A stretch of DNA of 29,668 nt, taken from assembly GCA_964441335.1 (NCBI GenBank), contig CAYTUI010000016.1, positions 1-29,668 of the forward strand, read 5' to 3'. A model generated the notes under the pieces. It was not told the origin of the DNA and searched no databases. It saw nothing but the letters and a program-made list of their open reading frames with translations. Positions 15,037 through 22,639 of this stretch are shown here, in pieces. The position numbers were made by a program, and so were the translations under genes. This DNA is from CAYTUI01 sp964441335. GTDB lineage: Bacteria; Patescibacteriota; Patescibacteriia; UBA1558; 2-01-FULL-52-15. The first letter of the stretch is position 1. Every line of letters begins with the position of its first letter.

Positions 15037-15741
15037 TCACGTTGACCTAGTCCTCGCCCTGGAGCAACCCAGGATGAAGAAGAAAAGTAGAAAGAAGGCG
15101 AAGAGCTTCCAGGCCCACCACCCACCTTCAGGATCTCGAGGATCTGATCCCAGCTTGATCCAAGTCATCAGAAAGTGAGACGTGGCTGTCGCCGTGATGA
15201 GGGCTATCCCCATATCCAACAGGGTATTCTTGATCAGCCAGGAGAAGCCGCAACCAAGGGCGAAGGCCACCAGAGTAGCAAACAGGTATGTGTCCCTAGT
15301 GCCCTTGGCGGAAACCTGACCCTTCAGGAAGACCGTGACAATGTTCCCCGAGGAACCTTTGGTCACGATCGTAGTGTCACCAGCGGCACCCTTAGCCTTC
15401 CTCTCCGCCTCCAGAATCCTTCTACGGGTTTTTTCGGCGGCAGTCAGGTGATCCTCCGGTTTATCCTTTTCGTCAGCCGGGGAGGCCTTGCTCGAGTCCA
15501 CAGGAGTCACAACAACCACAGCGGGTTTGGGCGGTCGTTGTTCCTTGCGGAACATGTTGGCAGTGAAGACACCGCCAGCGAAAACAGCCACCAAAAGGAA
15601 GAGAAAGACCCAGTTGCGGCCACGAATTCTCCGTATCCACCCGAAGGTGGACCGGAAACTGGCGGGATGCTTGACCCGCCAGAAAATCATCACGAGGATG
15701 ATAAACGGCAGAAACATCCACCAAAACAGGTTCCAGTTCAT
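15037..15741 (-). CDS. Five-TM membrane protein with charged linker (GC-rich orphan cassette E)
   Basis: 234 residues: TM1 (about 3-21), a basic loop, TM2 (about 42-60), an extended charged linker (about 62-140) with PPKP, a possible short coiled coil (AAEKTRRRILEAERKAKG) and beta-like TTIVTKGSSGNIVTVFLKG, then three more hydrophobic segments (about 148-168, 172-193, 205-225). Family not recognised. The start is ATG 15741, behind GGAGG with 5 nt spacing; a GTG two codons upstream is less well placed. It has a perfect-consensus promoter and a terminator shared in sequence with cassette D. Function unknown. Confidence 0.7.
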   Translation of the reverse strand: MNWNLFWWMFLPFIILVMIFWRVKHPASFRSTFGWIRRIRGRNWVFLFLLVAVFAGGVFTANMFRKEQRPPKPAVVVVTPVDSSKASPADEKDKPEDHLTAAEKTRRRILEAERKAKGAAGDTTIVTKGSSGNIVTVFLKGQVSAKGTRDTYLFATLVAFALGCGFSWLIKNTLLDMGIALITATATSHFLMTWIKLGSDPRDPEGGWWAWKLFAFFLLFFFILGCSRARTRST

Positions 15742-15789
15742 ATACACCTCCAGGTAGCGGTTGAGATCAAAAGGACAGATTAACTGTCA

Positions 15790-15818
15790 ATTATATCACT
15801 TATATCTAATGTTGTCAA
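15790..15818 (-). promoter_or_regulatory. Perfect-consensus promoter of cassette E
   Basis: Minus-strand TTGACA (15818-15813), 17-bp spacer, TATAAT (15795-15790), an exact sigma70-type consensus. About 30 bp away, the csoR-trx promoter (15847) fires in the opposite direction. Confidence 0.85.
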
Positions 15819-15846
15819 TGTTTGGAGAATTTTTTGGATTAACGAT

Positions 15847-15875
15847 TTGACACGGAGTTTAAAAAGGGATATACT
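15847..15875 (+). promoter_or_regulatory. Promoter of the csoR-like/trxA/trxB operon
   Basis: TTGACA (15847-15852), 17-bp spacer, TATACT (15870-15875). The expected start site is near 15882. An operator-like dyad overlaps the -10 and the start site. Confidence 0.8.
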
Positions 15876-15886
15876 GTGGGGGAGTA
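15872..15886 (+). promoter_or_regulatory. CsoR/RcnR-family operator
   Basis: TACTGTGGGGGAGTA is an inverted TACT/AGTA pair around a 7-nt G-tract, the same 4-7-4 geometry as the TACT-G6-N-AGTA site known for RcnR. It covers the -10 and the start site, so repressor binding would block transcription. The repressor gene of this family starts 62 nt downstream, implying autoregulation of the operon. Confidence 0.75.
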
Positions 15887-15888
15887 TG

Positions 15889-15947
15889 CTAGGTAGCTTA
15901 TAGCTTATAGCGTATTGACCCCCATTCCTCATAACTCATAACTCACA
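15889..15947 (+). repeat. Heptamer repeats in the leader of the csoR-like gene
   Basis: A TAGCTTA-type run (15893-15910), then a G-free CTCATAA CTCATAA CTCACAC run (about 15928-15947) ending at the ATG. Confidence 0.65.
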
Positions 15948-15948
15948 C

Positions 15949-16200
15949 ATGAACAAATGTGAACCGCAAAAAGTAATCAATCATACACACCGCATCGCCG
16001 GCCAGATTAGTGCTATTGAAAAAATGTACGTGGAAAAACGTGATTGTCTGGATATTGTTCAGCAAATTATTGCCGCCCGTTCTTCCTTAGGTTCGTTGGC
16101 GAAACAGATTTTAAGCGATGAAGTTAATGGTTGTTTGCCAAGCAAAAGCAAAAGCGATAACATAAACAAACTTGTATCCGAACTGGTGGATATATCGTAG
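15949..16200 (+). CDS. CsoR/RcnR/CstR-family transcriptional repressor
   Basis: All-helical DNA-binding repressor of 83 residues. The family signature is visible: HRIAGQISAIEKMY (14-27), CLDIVQQIIAARSSLGSLA (33-51) and L-DEVNGC (57-62). The two sensing cysteines are C33 and C62, with the usual 29-residue separation. The residue four before C62 is E58, where copper-sensing CsoR has histidine. A C/E/C set without that histidine resembles the dithiol (persulfide-sensing) CstR class more than copper sensors. It is first in an operon with thioredoxin and thioredoxin reductase and has a family-type operator at its promoter. A thiol/sulfane-sulfur signal is inference. Confidence 0.85.
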   Translation: MNKCEPQKVINHTHRIAGQISAIEKMYVEKRDCLDIVQQIIAARSSLGSLAKQILSDEVNGCLPSKSKSDNINKLVSELVDIS

Positions 16201-16302
16201 GGATTGGTAATTGGTAATTCGTAATTATGGAGATGCCCGTGGTTACAAATTACCAATTACAAATTACAGATTACTAATTTCTAATTACTAATTACAAACA
16301 TC
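16201..16302 (+). repeat. Heptamer inverted-repeat element before trxA
   Basis: Left arm GGTAATT GGTAATT CGTAATT (about 16206-16226). Right arm ACAAATT ACCAATT ACAAATT ACAGATT ACTAATT and so on (about 16245-16297), nearly G-free, ending just before the trxA ATG. The arms are complementary and could fold into a long hairpin between two co-transcribed genes. Confidence 0.75.
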
Positions 16303-16626
16303 ATGGCACTAGAAATAACAGACAAGAATTTTAAGGAGGAGGTTTTAAGTTTTGGCGGCGTTACATTGGTTGATTTTTGGGCACCATGGTGCGGACCGTG
16401 TAAGATGCAAGGACCAATCGTAGATCAGTTAGCTGAAGAAATGAAAGCCGAATCTAAAGTAAAGATCTCCAAACTTAATGTTGATGAAAATCAGACAACT
16501 GCACAAGAGTATCGGGTGATGAGTATTCCGACTTTGAAGATTTTTAAGGCCGGGCAGGTTGTAGCGGATTTGGTTGGTCTGCAATCCAAAGAAGTTCTAA
16601 AATCTAAAATCAGGGAACAGTTGTAA
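16303..16626 (+). CDS. trxA: Thioredoxin
   Basis: Small cytoplasmic dithiol-disulfide oxidoreductase that reduces protein disulfides. The 107 residues have the classical fold, with the WCGPCK active site at 29-34, VDFWAPW before it, the cis-proline segment MSIPTLKIFKAG and the C-terminal LLxxI-type helix. Full length. Its stop codon overlaps the trxB ATG by one base (TAATG), so the two are translationally coupled, matching their biochemical partnership. Confidence 0.95.
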   Translation: MALEITDKNFKEEVLSFGGVTLVDFWAPWCGPCKMQGPIVDQLAEEMKAESKVKISKLNVDENQTTAQEYRVMSIPTLKIFKAGQVVADLVGLQSKEVLKSKIREQL

Positions 16627-17588
16627 TGAAGGAGTATGATGTGATTATTGTTGGAGCAGGTCCGGCTGGCATGAGTGCCGCTATTTATACTTCCCGTAGG
16701 CAACTGTCTACCCTGGTCATCTCCAAAGATATTGGCGGACAGGCGGCGGCTACTGATGTGATTGAAAATTATCCGGGCTATGAAAGCGTCGGAGGTTTTG
16801 ACTTGATGCAAAAATTTATGCAGCAGGCGCAAAAGACCGGGGCAGAATTCATTAGTGCCGAGGTTAATGAGATAGAAAAAATGGATGGAAACTTTATTGT
16901 GAAAACCGGTCAGGAGCAGTATCTGGCCAAAGCCTTGATTCTGTCTTTTGGTTTAACGCCGCGTGATCTAAATGTCCCGGGCGAGGAACAGTTTAAATAT
17001 AAAGGGATTACCCATTGTGCTACTTGTGATGGCCCTTTATTCAAGGGAAAGGATGTGATGATTGTTGGTGGTGGCAACTCGGCTTTGGAAGCCGGTGAAT
17101 ACATGTCCAGAATCGCCAACAAAGTTTATATGGTCGTGCGCAAGCCAGAGTACAAAGGAGAAAAGGTCTTATTAAATAAAGTCCAACAGGCGGCCAATAT
17201 TGAAATAATTTATCAGTCTAAAGTTAGAGAGGTTAAAGGCGATCAAACTGTTCAATCGGTTGTTATTACTTCGGCCGAAGAAGACAATGTGGCTACTGAC
17301 AAAGAAATTAAGGTTCAGGGCATCATTGTAGAGATTGGTTTTGTGGCTAAGACCGAATGGGTTGGTTCGCTGGTTAAATTAAACGACCGCAAAGAGATTA
17401 TTACCGATAAAGATAACCAGACTTCTGAACCGGGGGTTTTTTCTTGTGGCGATGTCTCCGATATTTCTTATAAGCAAGCAGTTATTTCTGCTGGCGAAGG
17501 TGCCAAAGCCGCATTACAAGCCGCCAAGTATATTGCCTCAAAAGCCGGCAAAGATATTAACATCGCTACTGACTGGGGACGTAATTGA
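16626..17588 (+). CDS. trxB: Thioredoxin reductase
   Basis: FAD/NADPH flavoenzyme that reduces thioredoxin. The 320 residues show the N-terminal FAD-binding GAGPAGMSAAIYTSRR (10-25), the redox-active CATC (131-134), the nucleotide-binding GGGNSALEAGEY and the C-terminal FAD loop GVFSCGDVSD. Low-molecular-weight bacterial type. After the GGGNSA motif, the segment that normally carries basic residues for NADPH phosphate binding reads VVRKPEYKGEK. NADPH use is plausible but not settled. Coupled to trxA. Confidence 0.95.
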   Translation: MKEYDVIIVGAGPAGMSAAIYTSRRQLSTLVISKDIGGQAAATDVIENYPGYESVGGFDLMQKFMQQAQKTGAEFISAEVNEIEKMDGNFIVKTGQEQYLAKALILSFGLTPRDLNVPGEEQFKYKGITHCATCDGPLFKGKDVMIVGGGNSALEAGEYMSRIANKVYMVVRKPEYKGEKVLLNKVQQAANIEIIYQSKVREVKGDQTVQSVVITSAEEDNVATDKEIKVQGIIVEIGFVAKTEWVGSLVKLNDRKEIITDKDNQTSEPGVFSCGDVSDISYKQAVISAGEGAKAALQAAKYIASKAGKDINIATDWGRN

Positions 17589-17594
17589 CATGTA

Positions 17595-17661
17595 GTAATT
17601 GGTGATTGGTAATTTGTAATTGGGGGGTTTGTCCCGAATTACAAATTACTAATTACTAATC
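17595..17661 (+). repeat. Heptamer inverted-repeat element before gdhA
   Basis: Left arm TAGTAAT TGGTGAT TGGTAAT TTGTAAT; right arm GAATTAC AAATTAC TAATTAC TAATCCC. They pair around a GGGGGGTTTGTCCC centre, which can itself form a small stem. The right arm ends 9 nt before the gdhA ATG. Confidence 0.75.
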
Positions 17662-17670
17662 CCTAGCCCA

Positions 17671-18888
17671 ATGACCCCTTATCAAAACGCCTTACAACAA
17701 GTTAAAGGTGCCGCCGAATTAATGTCTTTAGATCGGGCGGTTTTAGACAATTTACAACAGCCATACAATATTATGGAGGCTGACCTGGAAGTTCAAATGG
17801 ATGATGGTTCCTCAAGGAAATTTCCAGCTTACCGCGTGCAATATAATAATGACCGCGGGCCTTTTAAAGGTGGTATTCGTTTTCATCCGGCCGCCGATCT
17901 AGATGAAGTTAAAGCCTTGGCTTTGTTAATGGCTATTAAATGCGCGGTTGCCAACATTCCTTTGGGCGGCGGTAAAGGCGGAGTAACAGTTGACCCGAAA
18001 CAATTATCGGTCACTGAACTGGAAAGATTATCACGTGCTTACATGCAAGCTTTTTATAAAATATTAGGGCCTGATAAAGATATCCCGGCGCCAGATGTTT
18101 ACACCACTCCGCAGATTATGGCTTGGATGGCTGATGAGTATTCCAAATTGGTGGGTAAACCAACGCCCGGAGTTGTAACCGGTAAACCAATTGAAGCTGG
18201 CGGCTCTGAAGGTCGAGACATTGCTACTGCCCAAGGCGGATTTTATGTTCTGCAATCTTTATCAGTTAAAGTTTCTTGGGGAGACAAACTGACCGTGGCA
18301 ATTCAAGGTTTTGGTAATGCCGGTTCGGTGGTAGCTGATTTATTATTTAAAGCCGGTCATAAAGTTGTGGCGGTCTCGGATTCCAAGGGTGCCATTTATA
18401 ACCCTGATGGTTTAGATATTGTTAAAGTAGCTGAACATAAGAAACAAAATGGCAGTGTGCTAGATTTCCCGGGCTCTAAAAATATTAGCGATCAGGAAAT
18501 TTTAGGACTAGAACTGGATATTTTGATTCTGGCCGCCCTGGACAATGCCATTACCATAAATAATGTTAACAATGTCAAAGCTAAGGCCATAATGGAACTG
18601 GCCAATGGGCCGATTAGCCCAGAGGCTGATGCAATTTTGGCGCAGAAAAACGTGGTGATTGTTCCTGATGTTTTAGCCAACTCCGGCGGAGTGATTGTCT
18701 CCTATTTAGAATGGCAGCAAAATCTTAAAAATGAACATTGGGATAAAGAAAAGGTTCTGGGCACTATGAAAGATATTATTGTTAAAGCCTTTGAAGAAAT
18801 CTACCAGTTATCAGAAGATAAAAAAATTACTTTACGCCAAAGTGCTTTTATTAAGGCACTGGAAAGAATCGCAGGGGCGAAGAAGTGA
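17671..18888 (+). CDS. gdhA: Glutamate dehydrogenase (Glu/Leu/Phe/Val dehydrogenase family)
   Basis: Interconverts glutamate and 2-oxoglutarate plus ammonia with NAD(P)H. The 405 residues (near the usual ~415) carry RGPFKGGIRFHP, the catalytic lysine block PLGGGKGGVTVDP, APDVYTT, the Rossmann motif VAIQGFGNAGSV and VIVPDVLANSGGVIVSYLEWQQN. All expected motifs are present, so it is likely active. It follows trxB after a heptamer element without a visible terminator and could be read through from that operon. Glu rather than Leu/Phe specificity is the most likely assignment, but it is not proven by sequence alone. Confidence 0.92.
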   Translation: MTPYQNALQQVKGAAELMSLDRAVLDNLQQPYNIMEADLEVQMDDGSSRKFPAYRVQYNNDRGPFKGGIRFHPAADLDEVKALALLMAIKCAVANIPLGGGKGGVTVDPKQLSVTELERLSRAYMQAFYKILGPDKDIPAPDVYTTPQIMAWMADEYSKLVGKPTPGVVTGKPIEAGGSEGRDIATAQGGFYVLQSLSVKVSWGDKLTVAIQGFGNAGSVVADLLFKAGHKVVAVSDSKGAIYNPDGLDIVKVAEHKKQNGSVLDFPGSKNISDQEILGLELDILILAALDNAITINNVNNVKAKAIMELANGPISPEADAILAQKNVVIVPDVLANSGGVIVSYLEWQQNLKNEHWDKEKVLGTMKDIIVKAFEEIYQLSEDKKITLRQSAFIKALERIAGAKK

Positions 18889-18987
18889 AAATTGAAAGCC
18901 ACTCCCCTGCCTTTATTAGGTTTCTTGGGGAGGGGCGCCCAAAGAGCGTAAATTTTTTAGAAAATAAGGGGGGCGAGTCGAAGGCAT

Positions 18988-19443
18988 TTAATTTTTAGGG
19001 ATGGCCTGCGATAGTTTTTTTAACATGCTACCGTTTTTGACTTGATGCTCCCAGATTCTGATTACCACCCATCCATTGCGGCGTAAGTATGCCGTAACTT
19101 CGCGATCTCTTTTACGATTTCTGGCTATTTTTAATTTCCAAAAATTATTTTTTAGTAAATGTCGCCACCGTGGGTAGTTCCAGCCATGCCAGAAGTCGCT
19201 GTCGATAAAAATGCAGACCTTGGCCTTTTTAAAAACTATATCAGGCTTGCCTTTAATGTCGGATACATTTGTATCAAAAGAGGCTGTGGTAACACCCCTT
19301 AACATATTAATAAAGGTCTTTTCAAGCGCCGTTTCTTTTGATCGGACTCGCGACATAAGAGCGGAACGTCTTTTTTTTGAAAGTCGATCATTAACCCTCG
19401 CTTTTTTGAGATTTCTGTTTAAATAATTATTATTATTTCTCAC
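18988..19443 (-). CDS. vsr: Very short patch repair endonuclease (Vsr)
   Basis: Nicks DNA 5' of the T in T:G mismatches that arise when 5-methylcytosine deaminates. The 151 residues show MSRVRSKETALEKTFINML (family start SRIRSKDTxPE), GKPDIVFKKAKVCIFIDSDFWHG (catalytic Asp/His region) and NFWKLKIARNRKRDREVTAYLRRNGWVVIRIWEHQ (family NxxRDxxxxxxLxxxGWxVxxxWE). The cysteine often preceding FWHG is D here. It starts at GTG 19443, overlapping the TGA of the restriction gene as GTGA, so it is coupled to it. An internal ATG (M30) is an alternative start. Partner of the C5 methyltransferase upstream. Confidence 0.9.
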   Translation of the reverse strand: MRNNNNYLNRNLKKARVNDRLSKKRRSALMSRVRSKETALEKTFINMLRGVTTASFDTNVSDIKGKPDIVFKKAKVCIFIDSDFWHGWNYPRWRHLLKNNFWKLKIARNRKRDREVTAYLRRNGWVVIRIWEHQVKNGSMLKKLSQAIPKN

Positions 19444-20469
19444 TCTAAACCCGCTTTAAATATATCAGCCGCCTTATAATCGCTTCCTTTTGATTGAGAG
19501 TATTTATTTATCATTCTTTCCCATTGATTACGATTTTTTTTGTCTAAGCGTTTCAGCCTCCAATAGTACTTTAGCTTATGAGCGTCGATATTTTTAAATT
19601 CAGCGTCAATTTTTTTAGCGTTAAGGTATAGGTTATGGGCTAATCTAGAAATCGTGCGTTTTTTTCCATNNNNNNNNNNTCCCCCCCGCCGTGAACATAT
19701 CTCTCAAATTAGGCGAGACCGCGTTATATTGGGCTATTAAATAGGCGGCCGGCCGTTCGAATTTTGTGTTGCTGGCGCTAAATATCTCAGGAAAAAGTAT
19801 CATTACTTCTATCATGAAGAGGGACTTTTCCCTTGGGGCGAGGCCTCTAAAAGGTTTTATTATTGGGCTGACAGTTTTTTGATCATTTTCCTGATCGATC
19901 CACCACAATTCCTCGCCGTCCTTTAATTGGCCTCTATAGTAATCCTTAATAATTTGGATGGAATTTGATTTTTTTCTTAATTTATCGTAGTCAATACCGA
20001 TTTTATCAAATATTGATTTGCCGCTCGGCAAATCCATGTTAATTCTATAGCGAGGTGAGTGCGTTACGCTAATCTCGGAAAGACATTCTTGGTATAATCT
20101 ATATCGAATGTTTAATTTACCGCCAAATTTACCGAAGATAATAAATATTCTCTCAACATCTTTGATTCTGGAAGATTCGAGAACGCTATTACCGGTAGAA
20201 GTCCAATGATCAGAGGTGGTCATTTTGACTTCTATACCATAGTATTTTTTAGCGATGATGTCTGGGAACGCATAAACACCCGTTTGTTTTACGCAGCCCT
20301 CGAAAATAGTCCCAATGGCGGCGATTGTCATTTGCTCAAAAACCGCTTCCTCGAAATAAGAGGGAGTGATGGATCGATTTTTAAATGACTTTAACAGCAG
20401 TTTTCTTGAGATTGATAGCAAATCAAGAAACTGTCGCTCTTTCACGTTGGATTTGGCTATGTATACCAT
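19440..20469 (-). CDS. Type II restriction endonuclease, PD-(D/E)xK-like, interrupted by an assembly gap
   Basis: Cleaves the DNA site protected by the adjacent methyltransferase. 263 codons are readable upstream of a run of 10 Ns (19670-19679), including FPDIIAKKYYGIEVK, which fits a PD-(D/E)xK nuclease core (D, E and K visible), and MTTSDHWTSTGNSV. Across the gap another frame encodes a basic helical C-terminus (KKRTISRLAHNLYLNAK ... WERMINKY ... IFKAGLE) that ends at TGA 19442-19440. A gap length divisible by 3 would join the two halves, so the break is probably an assembly artefact, not a mutation. It overlaps the methyltransferase gene by 47 nt. Recognition site unknown. Confidence 0.75.
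19670..19679. other. Assembly gap (10 Ns) inside the restriction gene
   Basis: Ten N characters next to a C7 run. Reading frames on either side only agree if the true gap length is a multiple of 3. Confidence 0.98.
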
Positions 20470-21439
20470 GTTGTTTTAGATGTTTGTTAAGAAATATTTC
20501 AATAGCGCTCGCAATGTGCCAAGCTAAAACCGGTGGTACGGCGTTTCCAATTTGCTTATATGCGGCCGACGTCGAGGGGTAAAAAATAAAGTCGTCGGGG
20601 AATGATTGTATGCGGGCGGCTTCACGAGCCGAAAGGCGCCTTTTTTTATTCCAATGCCATTCAATATTACCATGATGTTCGCTTCTCATGGTGGGCCCAG
20701 GTTTGCCAGGATTTACTGTGGAATTTCCTTGTCCTTTATTTTTTTTAGCGCGCGACCAGTGGTGATTGGGCAGCGACCCCTCTTTAGCTTTTTCTAGGTC
20801 ACCAATAGCCTCTTTTAAGGAAACCCAAGATTTCTCGCTTAGAATTGGTTCAGGATGAGAAAAAGGAGGCAGTAGATCTTTTCGGGTTCCCACGATGATG
20901 ACCCTTTCCCTGGTTTGTGGGACCCCATAGTCGGCGGCTTTAAGTAATTTATAGACTATGTGATAGCCAAGTTTTCCGAAATCTTTGACGATAGTATTGA
21001 TTGCGTCCCCTTTATTCATGGTTAATAATCCTCTAACGTTCTCGGCGACGAAAATAAGTGGATTGGTGCGTTCAATTACGTCCGCCATACTTTGATATAA
21101 TAATCCACGCTCGCTGTTAAAGCCCCCTCTCTTTCCGGCATGGCTGAAATCTTGGCAAGGGAAACCTCCCAGCACTATATCGGCGTGAGCCGGAAGCGGG
21201 GACTCAAACAGTTTAAAAGAATGCTTATCTTTAAGAATAGCGTTTACGTCGCCGCATACTAAATTTTTGTCAAAATTAGCGTTAAAAGAAGAGGCGGCAG
21301 CTTTATCAATATCGTTAGCCCAGGCTATTTCAAAATTTCTTGGGGCGTATTTCCTACCTAAAAAATTAAAGTCGCCCTTAAAACCAAGATCCAAACCACC
21401 ACAACCAGCGAAAAGTGAAATAATAGAGTATTTTTTCAT
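20423..21439 (-). CDS. DNA (cytosine-5)-methyltransferase
   Basis: Transfers a methyl group from S-adenosylmethionine to C5 of cytosine at the restriction site. The 338 residues contain motif I FAGCGGLDLGF (10-20), motif IV GGFPCQDFS (91-99, catalytic C95), motif VI ENV (133-135), motif VIII QTRERV (175-180) and motif X QIGNAVPP (296-303). The target-recognition region (about 185-290) is short, suggesting a simple site. First gene of the methyltransferase-endonuclease-Vsr operon. A TATAAT (21454-21449) lies 9 nt before the ATG, so the transcript is essentially leaderless. Confidence 0.95.
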   Translation of the reverse strand: MKKYSIISLFAGCGGLDLGFKGDFNFLGRKYAPRNFEIAWANDIDKAAASSFNANFDKNLVCGDVNAILKDKHSFKLFESPLPAHADIVLGGFPCQDFSHAGKRGGFNSERGLLYQSMADVIERTNPLIFVAENVRGLLTMNKGDAINTIVKDFGKLGYHIVYKLLKAADYGVPQTRERVIIVGTRKDLLPPFSHPEPILSEKSWVSLKEAIGDLEKAKEGSLPNHHWSRAKKNKGQGNSTVNPGKPGPTMRSEHHGNIEWHWNKKRRLSAREAARIQSFPDDFIFYPSTSAAYKQIGNAVPPVLAWHIASAIEIFLNKHLKQHGIHSQIQRERATVS

Positions 21440-21448
21440 GTCAATTAA

Positions 21449-21454
21449 ATTATA
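21449..21454 (-). promoter_or_regulatory. -10 of the methyltransferase operon
   Basis: Perfect TATAAT on the minus strand, 9 nt before ATG 21439. No convincing -35. It is divergent from the lexA promoter. Confidence 0.6.
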
Positions 21455-21486
21455 CCATTATTTGAATACTAGGAGAATGTGGCCTG

Positions 21487-21515
21487 TTGACAACTTACGC
21501 TATTAGCGTTACTAT
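21487..21515 (+). promoter_or_regulatory. lexA-like promoter with palindromic operator in the spacer
   Basis: TTGACA (21487-21492), 17-bp spacer, TACTAT (21510-21515). The spacer contains ACGCTATTAGCGT (21497-21509), a perfect 13-bp dyad (6 + 1 + 6). This is the most likely operator for the LexA-type protein encoded 24 nt downstream. Confidence 0.75.
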
Positions 21516-21538
21516 TTATATATAGTATATCAAATTAT

Positions 21539-22141
21539 ATGAAATTGACCAGTAAACAGAGGGACGTTCTCCTTGCCATTAGTGATCTTACGCAAAAAAA
21601 TGGGTATTCTCCCGCACTTAGGGAGATCATGGAGTATCTTGGGTACAATAGTATAAGTTCGGTTCAGCGACATACGGACGCATTGAAGAAGAAAGGTGCT
21701 TTATCATCGCATAAATACCAGCAACGTAACTTGAAGGTTAAGAAGTATTTCCAAAAGATGCGAAATATCCCACTCGTGGGCTCGGCTCCTTGTGGCGAGC
21801 CGTTGTTGGCTGTCCAGAATATTGAGGCGTATATACCCTACTCCGTAAAGGGGGACGATAAAGATTACTTTTTTCTTAGGGCGGTTGGCGACAGCATGAA
21901 TAAAGCTGACATTAATAATGGAGATCTAGTATTAATAAAGAAACAATTTAATGCCGAATCTGGGGACACGGTGGTTGCGTTAATGGGAGATGAAGCGACT
22001 ATTAAAATTATTAAGAAGAATAAGAATTACATAATTTTAGAACCGAGATCGACCAACCCTATCCATAAACCTATCTATGTTTTTGATCAACTACAAATTC
22101 AAGGCAAGGTTGTGGGTAAACTAAAAATTAAAACCAATTAA
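21539..22141 (+). CDS. lexA: LexA-type repressor (S24 self-cleaving)
   Basis: SOS-type regulator. The 200 residues form an N-terminal winged helix (LTSKQRDVLLAISDLTQKNG, SPALREIMEYLGYNSISSVQRH) and a C-terminal S24 latent protease. The catalytic pair is S119 (in GDSM) and K156 (in EATIK), the same numbers as E. coli LexA. The cleavage site is C85-G86 (SAPCGEPLL), a Cys-Gly bond as in UmuD rather than the Ala-Gly of classical LexA. Divergent from the restriction-modification operon. The promoter carries a perfect palindrome likely used for autoregulation. A stand-alone regulator of the R-M cluster is an alternative. Confidence 0.88.
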   Translation: MKLTSKQRDVLLAISDLTQKNGYSPALREIMEYLGYNSISSVQRHTDALKKKGALSSHKYQQRNLKVKKYFQKMRNIPLVGSAPCGEPLLAVQNIEAYIPYSVKGDDKDYFFLRAVGDSMNKADINNGDLVLIKKQFNAESGDTVVALMGDEATIKIIKKNKNYIILEPRSTNPIHKPIYVFDQLQIQGKVVGKLKIKTN

Positions 22142-22165
22142 TATGCAATTAAAATTTCTCTCATA

Positions 22166-22205
22166 AAAAAGACGCATAATACCGTTGGTACCAATGCGTC
22201 TTTTT
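22166..22205 (+). terminator. Terminator of lexA
   Basis: AAAAAGACGCAT pairs with ATGCGTCTTTTT (12 bp) around a 16-nt loop. T and A tracts on both sides. Confidence 0.85.
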
Positions 22206-22286
22206 CCTGAAACTATCTAATATTTATTACCATTAATATTATACCAGGTTCTGTAAGTACTGGCCATTAACAATTATTAATTTTTT

Positions 22287-22568
22287 ATGCGAACTTATTT
22301 AGTTTCTTATGATCTTGGTGTACCTGAGGGTAGCGAGGATTATAAGAGGGTGATAGATTACATTAAATCTTTTACCTTTTGGGCTAAGCCACTTCAATCT
22401 GTTTGGTTTGTGGTTTCATCAACAAAGACGGCTGGAGGTATTAGGGATGATCTTAAAGGTTTGACAGACCCCAACGATAAAATATTGGTTATCGATGTAT
22501 CTGCTGACCTTTGGGCAGTGGCTCGGCTTGAGCCCAAGGTTACGGAGTGGATGAAGTCTAATATCTAA
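22287..22568 (+). CDS. Stand-alone Cas2-like / SinR-type ferredoxin-fold protein
   Basis: 93 residues: MRTYLVSYDLGVP (beta1 with the Asp that Cas2-fold nucleases use), an alpha helix (YKRVIDYIKSF), QSVWFVVSS (beta2-3), GGIRDDLKGL (helix 2) and NDKILVIDVSADLWAV (beta4). This is the pattern of Cas2 and the related VapD/SinR-like group. There is no cas1 and no CRISPR array in the window. A metal-dependent nuclease, toxin or defence accessory role is inferred from the fold only. It has its own terminator and lies next to the restriction cluster. Confidence 0.6.
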   Translation: MRTYLVSYDLGVPEGSEDYKRVIDYIKSFTFWAKPLQSVWFVVSSTKTAGGIRDDLKGLTDPNDKILVIDVSADLWAVARLEPKVTEWMKSNI

Positions 22569-22582
22569 TAGTTAACCTTTAA

Positions 22583-22613
22583 CAAAAAAGGGGTGCGGCG
22601 CCACACCCCTTTT
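22583..22613 (+). terminator. Terminator of the Cas2-like gene
   Basis: AAAAGGGGTG pairs with CACCCCTTTT around a GC-rich loop; strong stem, T4 tail. Confidence 0.85.
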
Positions 22614-22639
22614 GGGGTTAGTGGGCTCGCAAATACAGA

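Noticed and set aside
15175..15783. 202-codon plus-strand frame antisense to the cassette E membrane protein
   Set aside because: The minus strand has the SD, consensus promoter, TM pattern and terminator; the plus frame is a GC-rich shadow.
16201..16302. Heptamer arrays as a CRISPR
   Set aside because: Units are 7 bp with no unique spacers between conserved repeats.
18889..18987. CTCCCC/GGGGAG stem after gdhA as terminator
   Set aside because: Weak, long loop and no T-run directly after; left unannotated.
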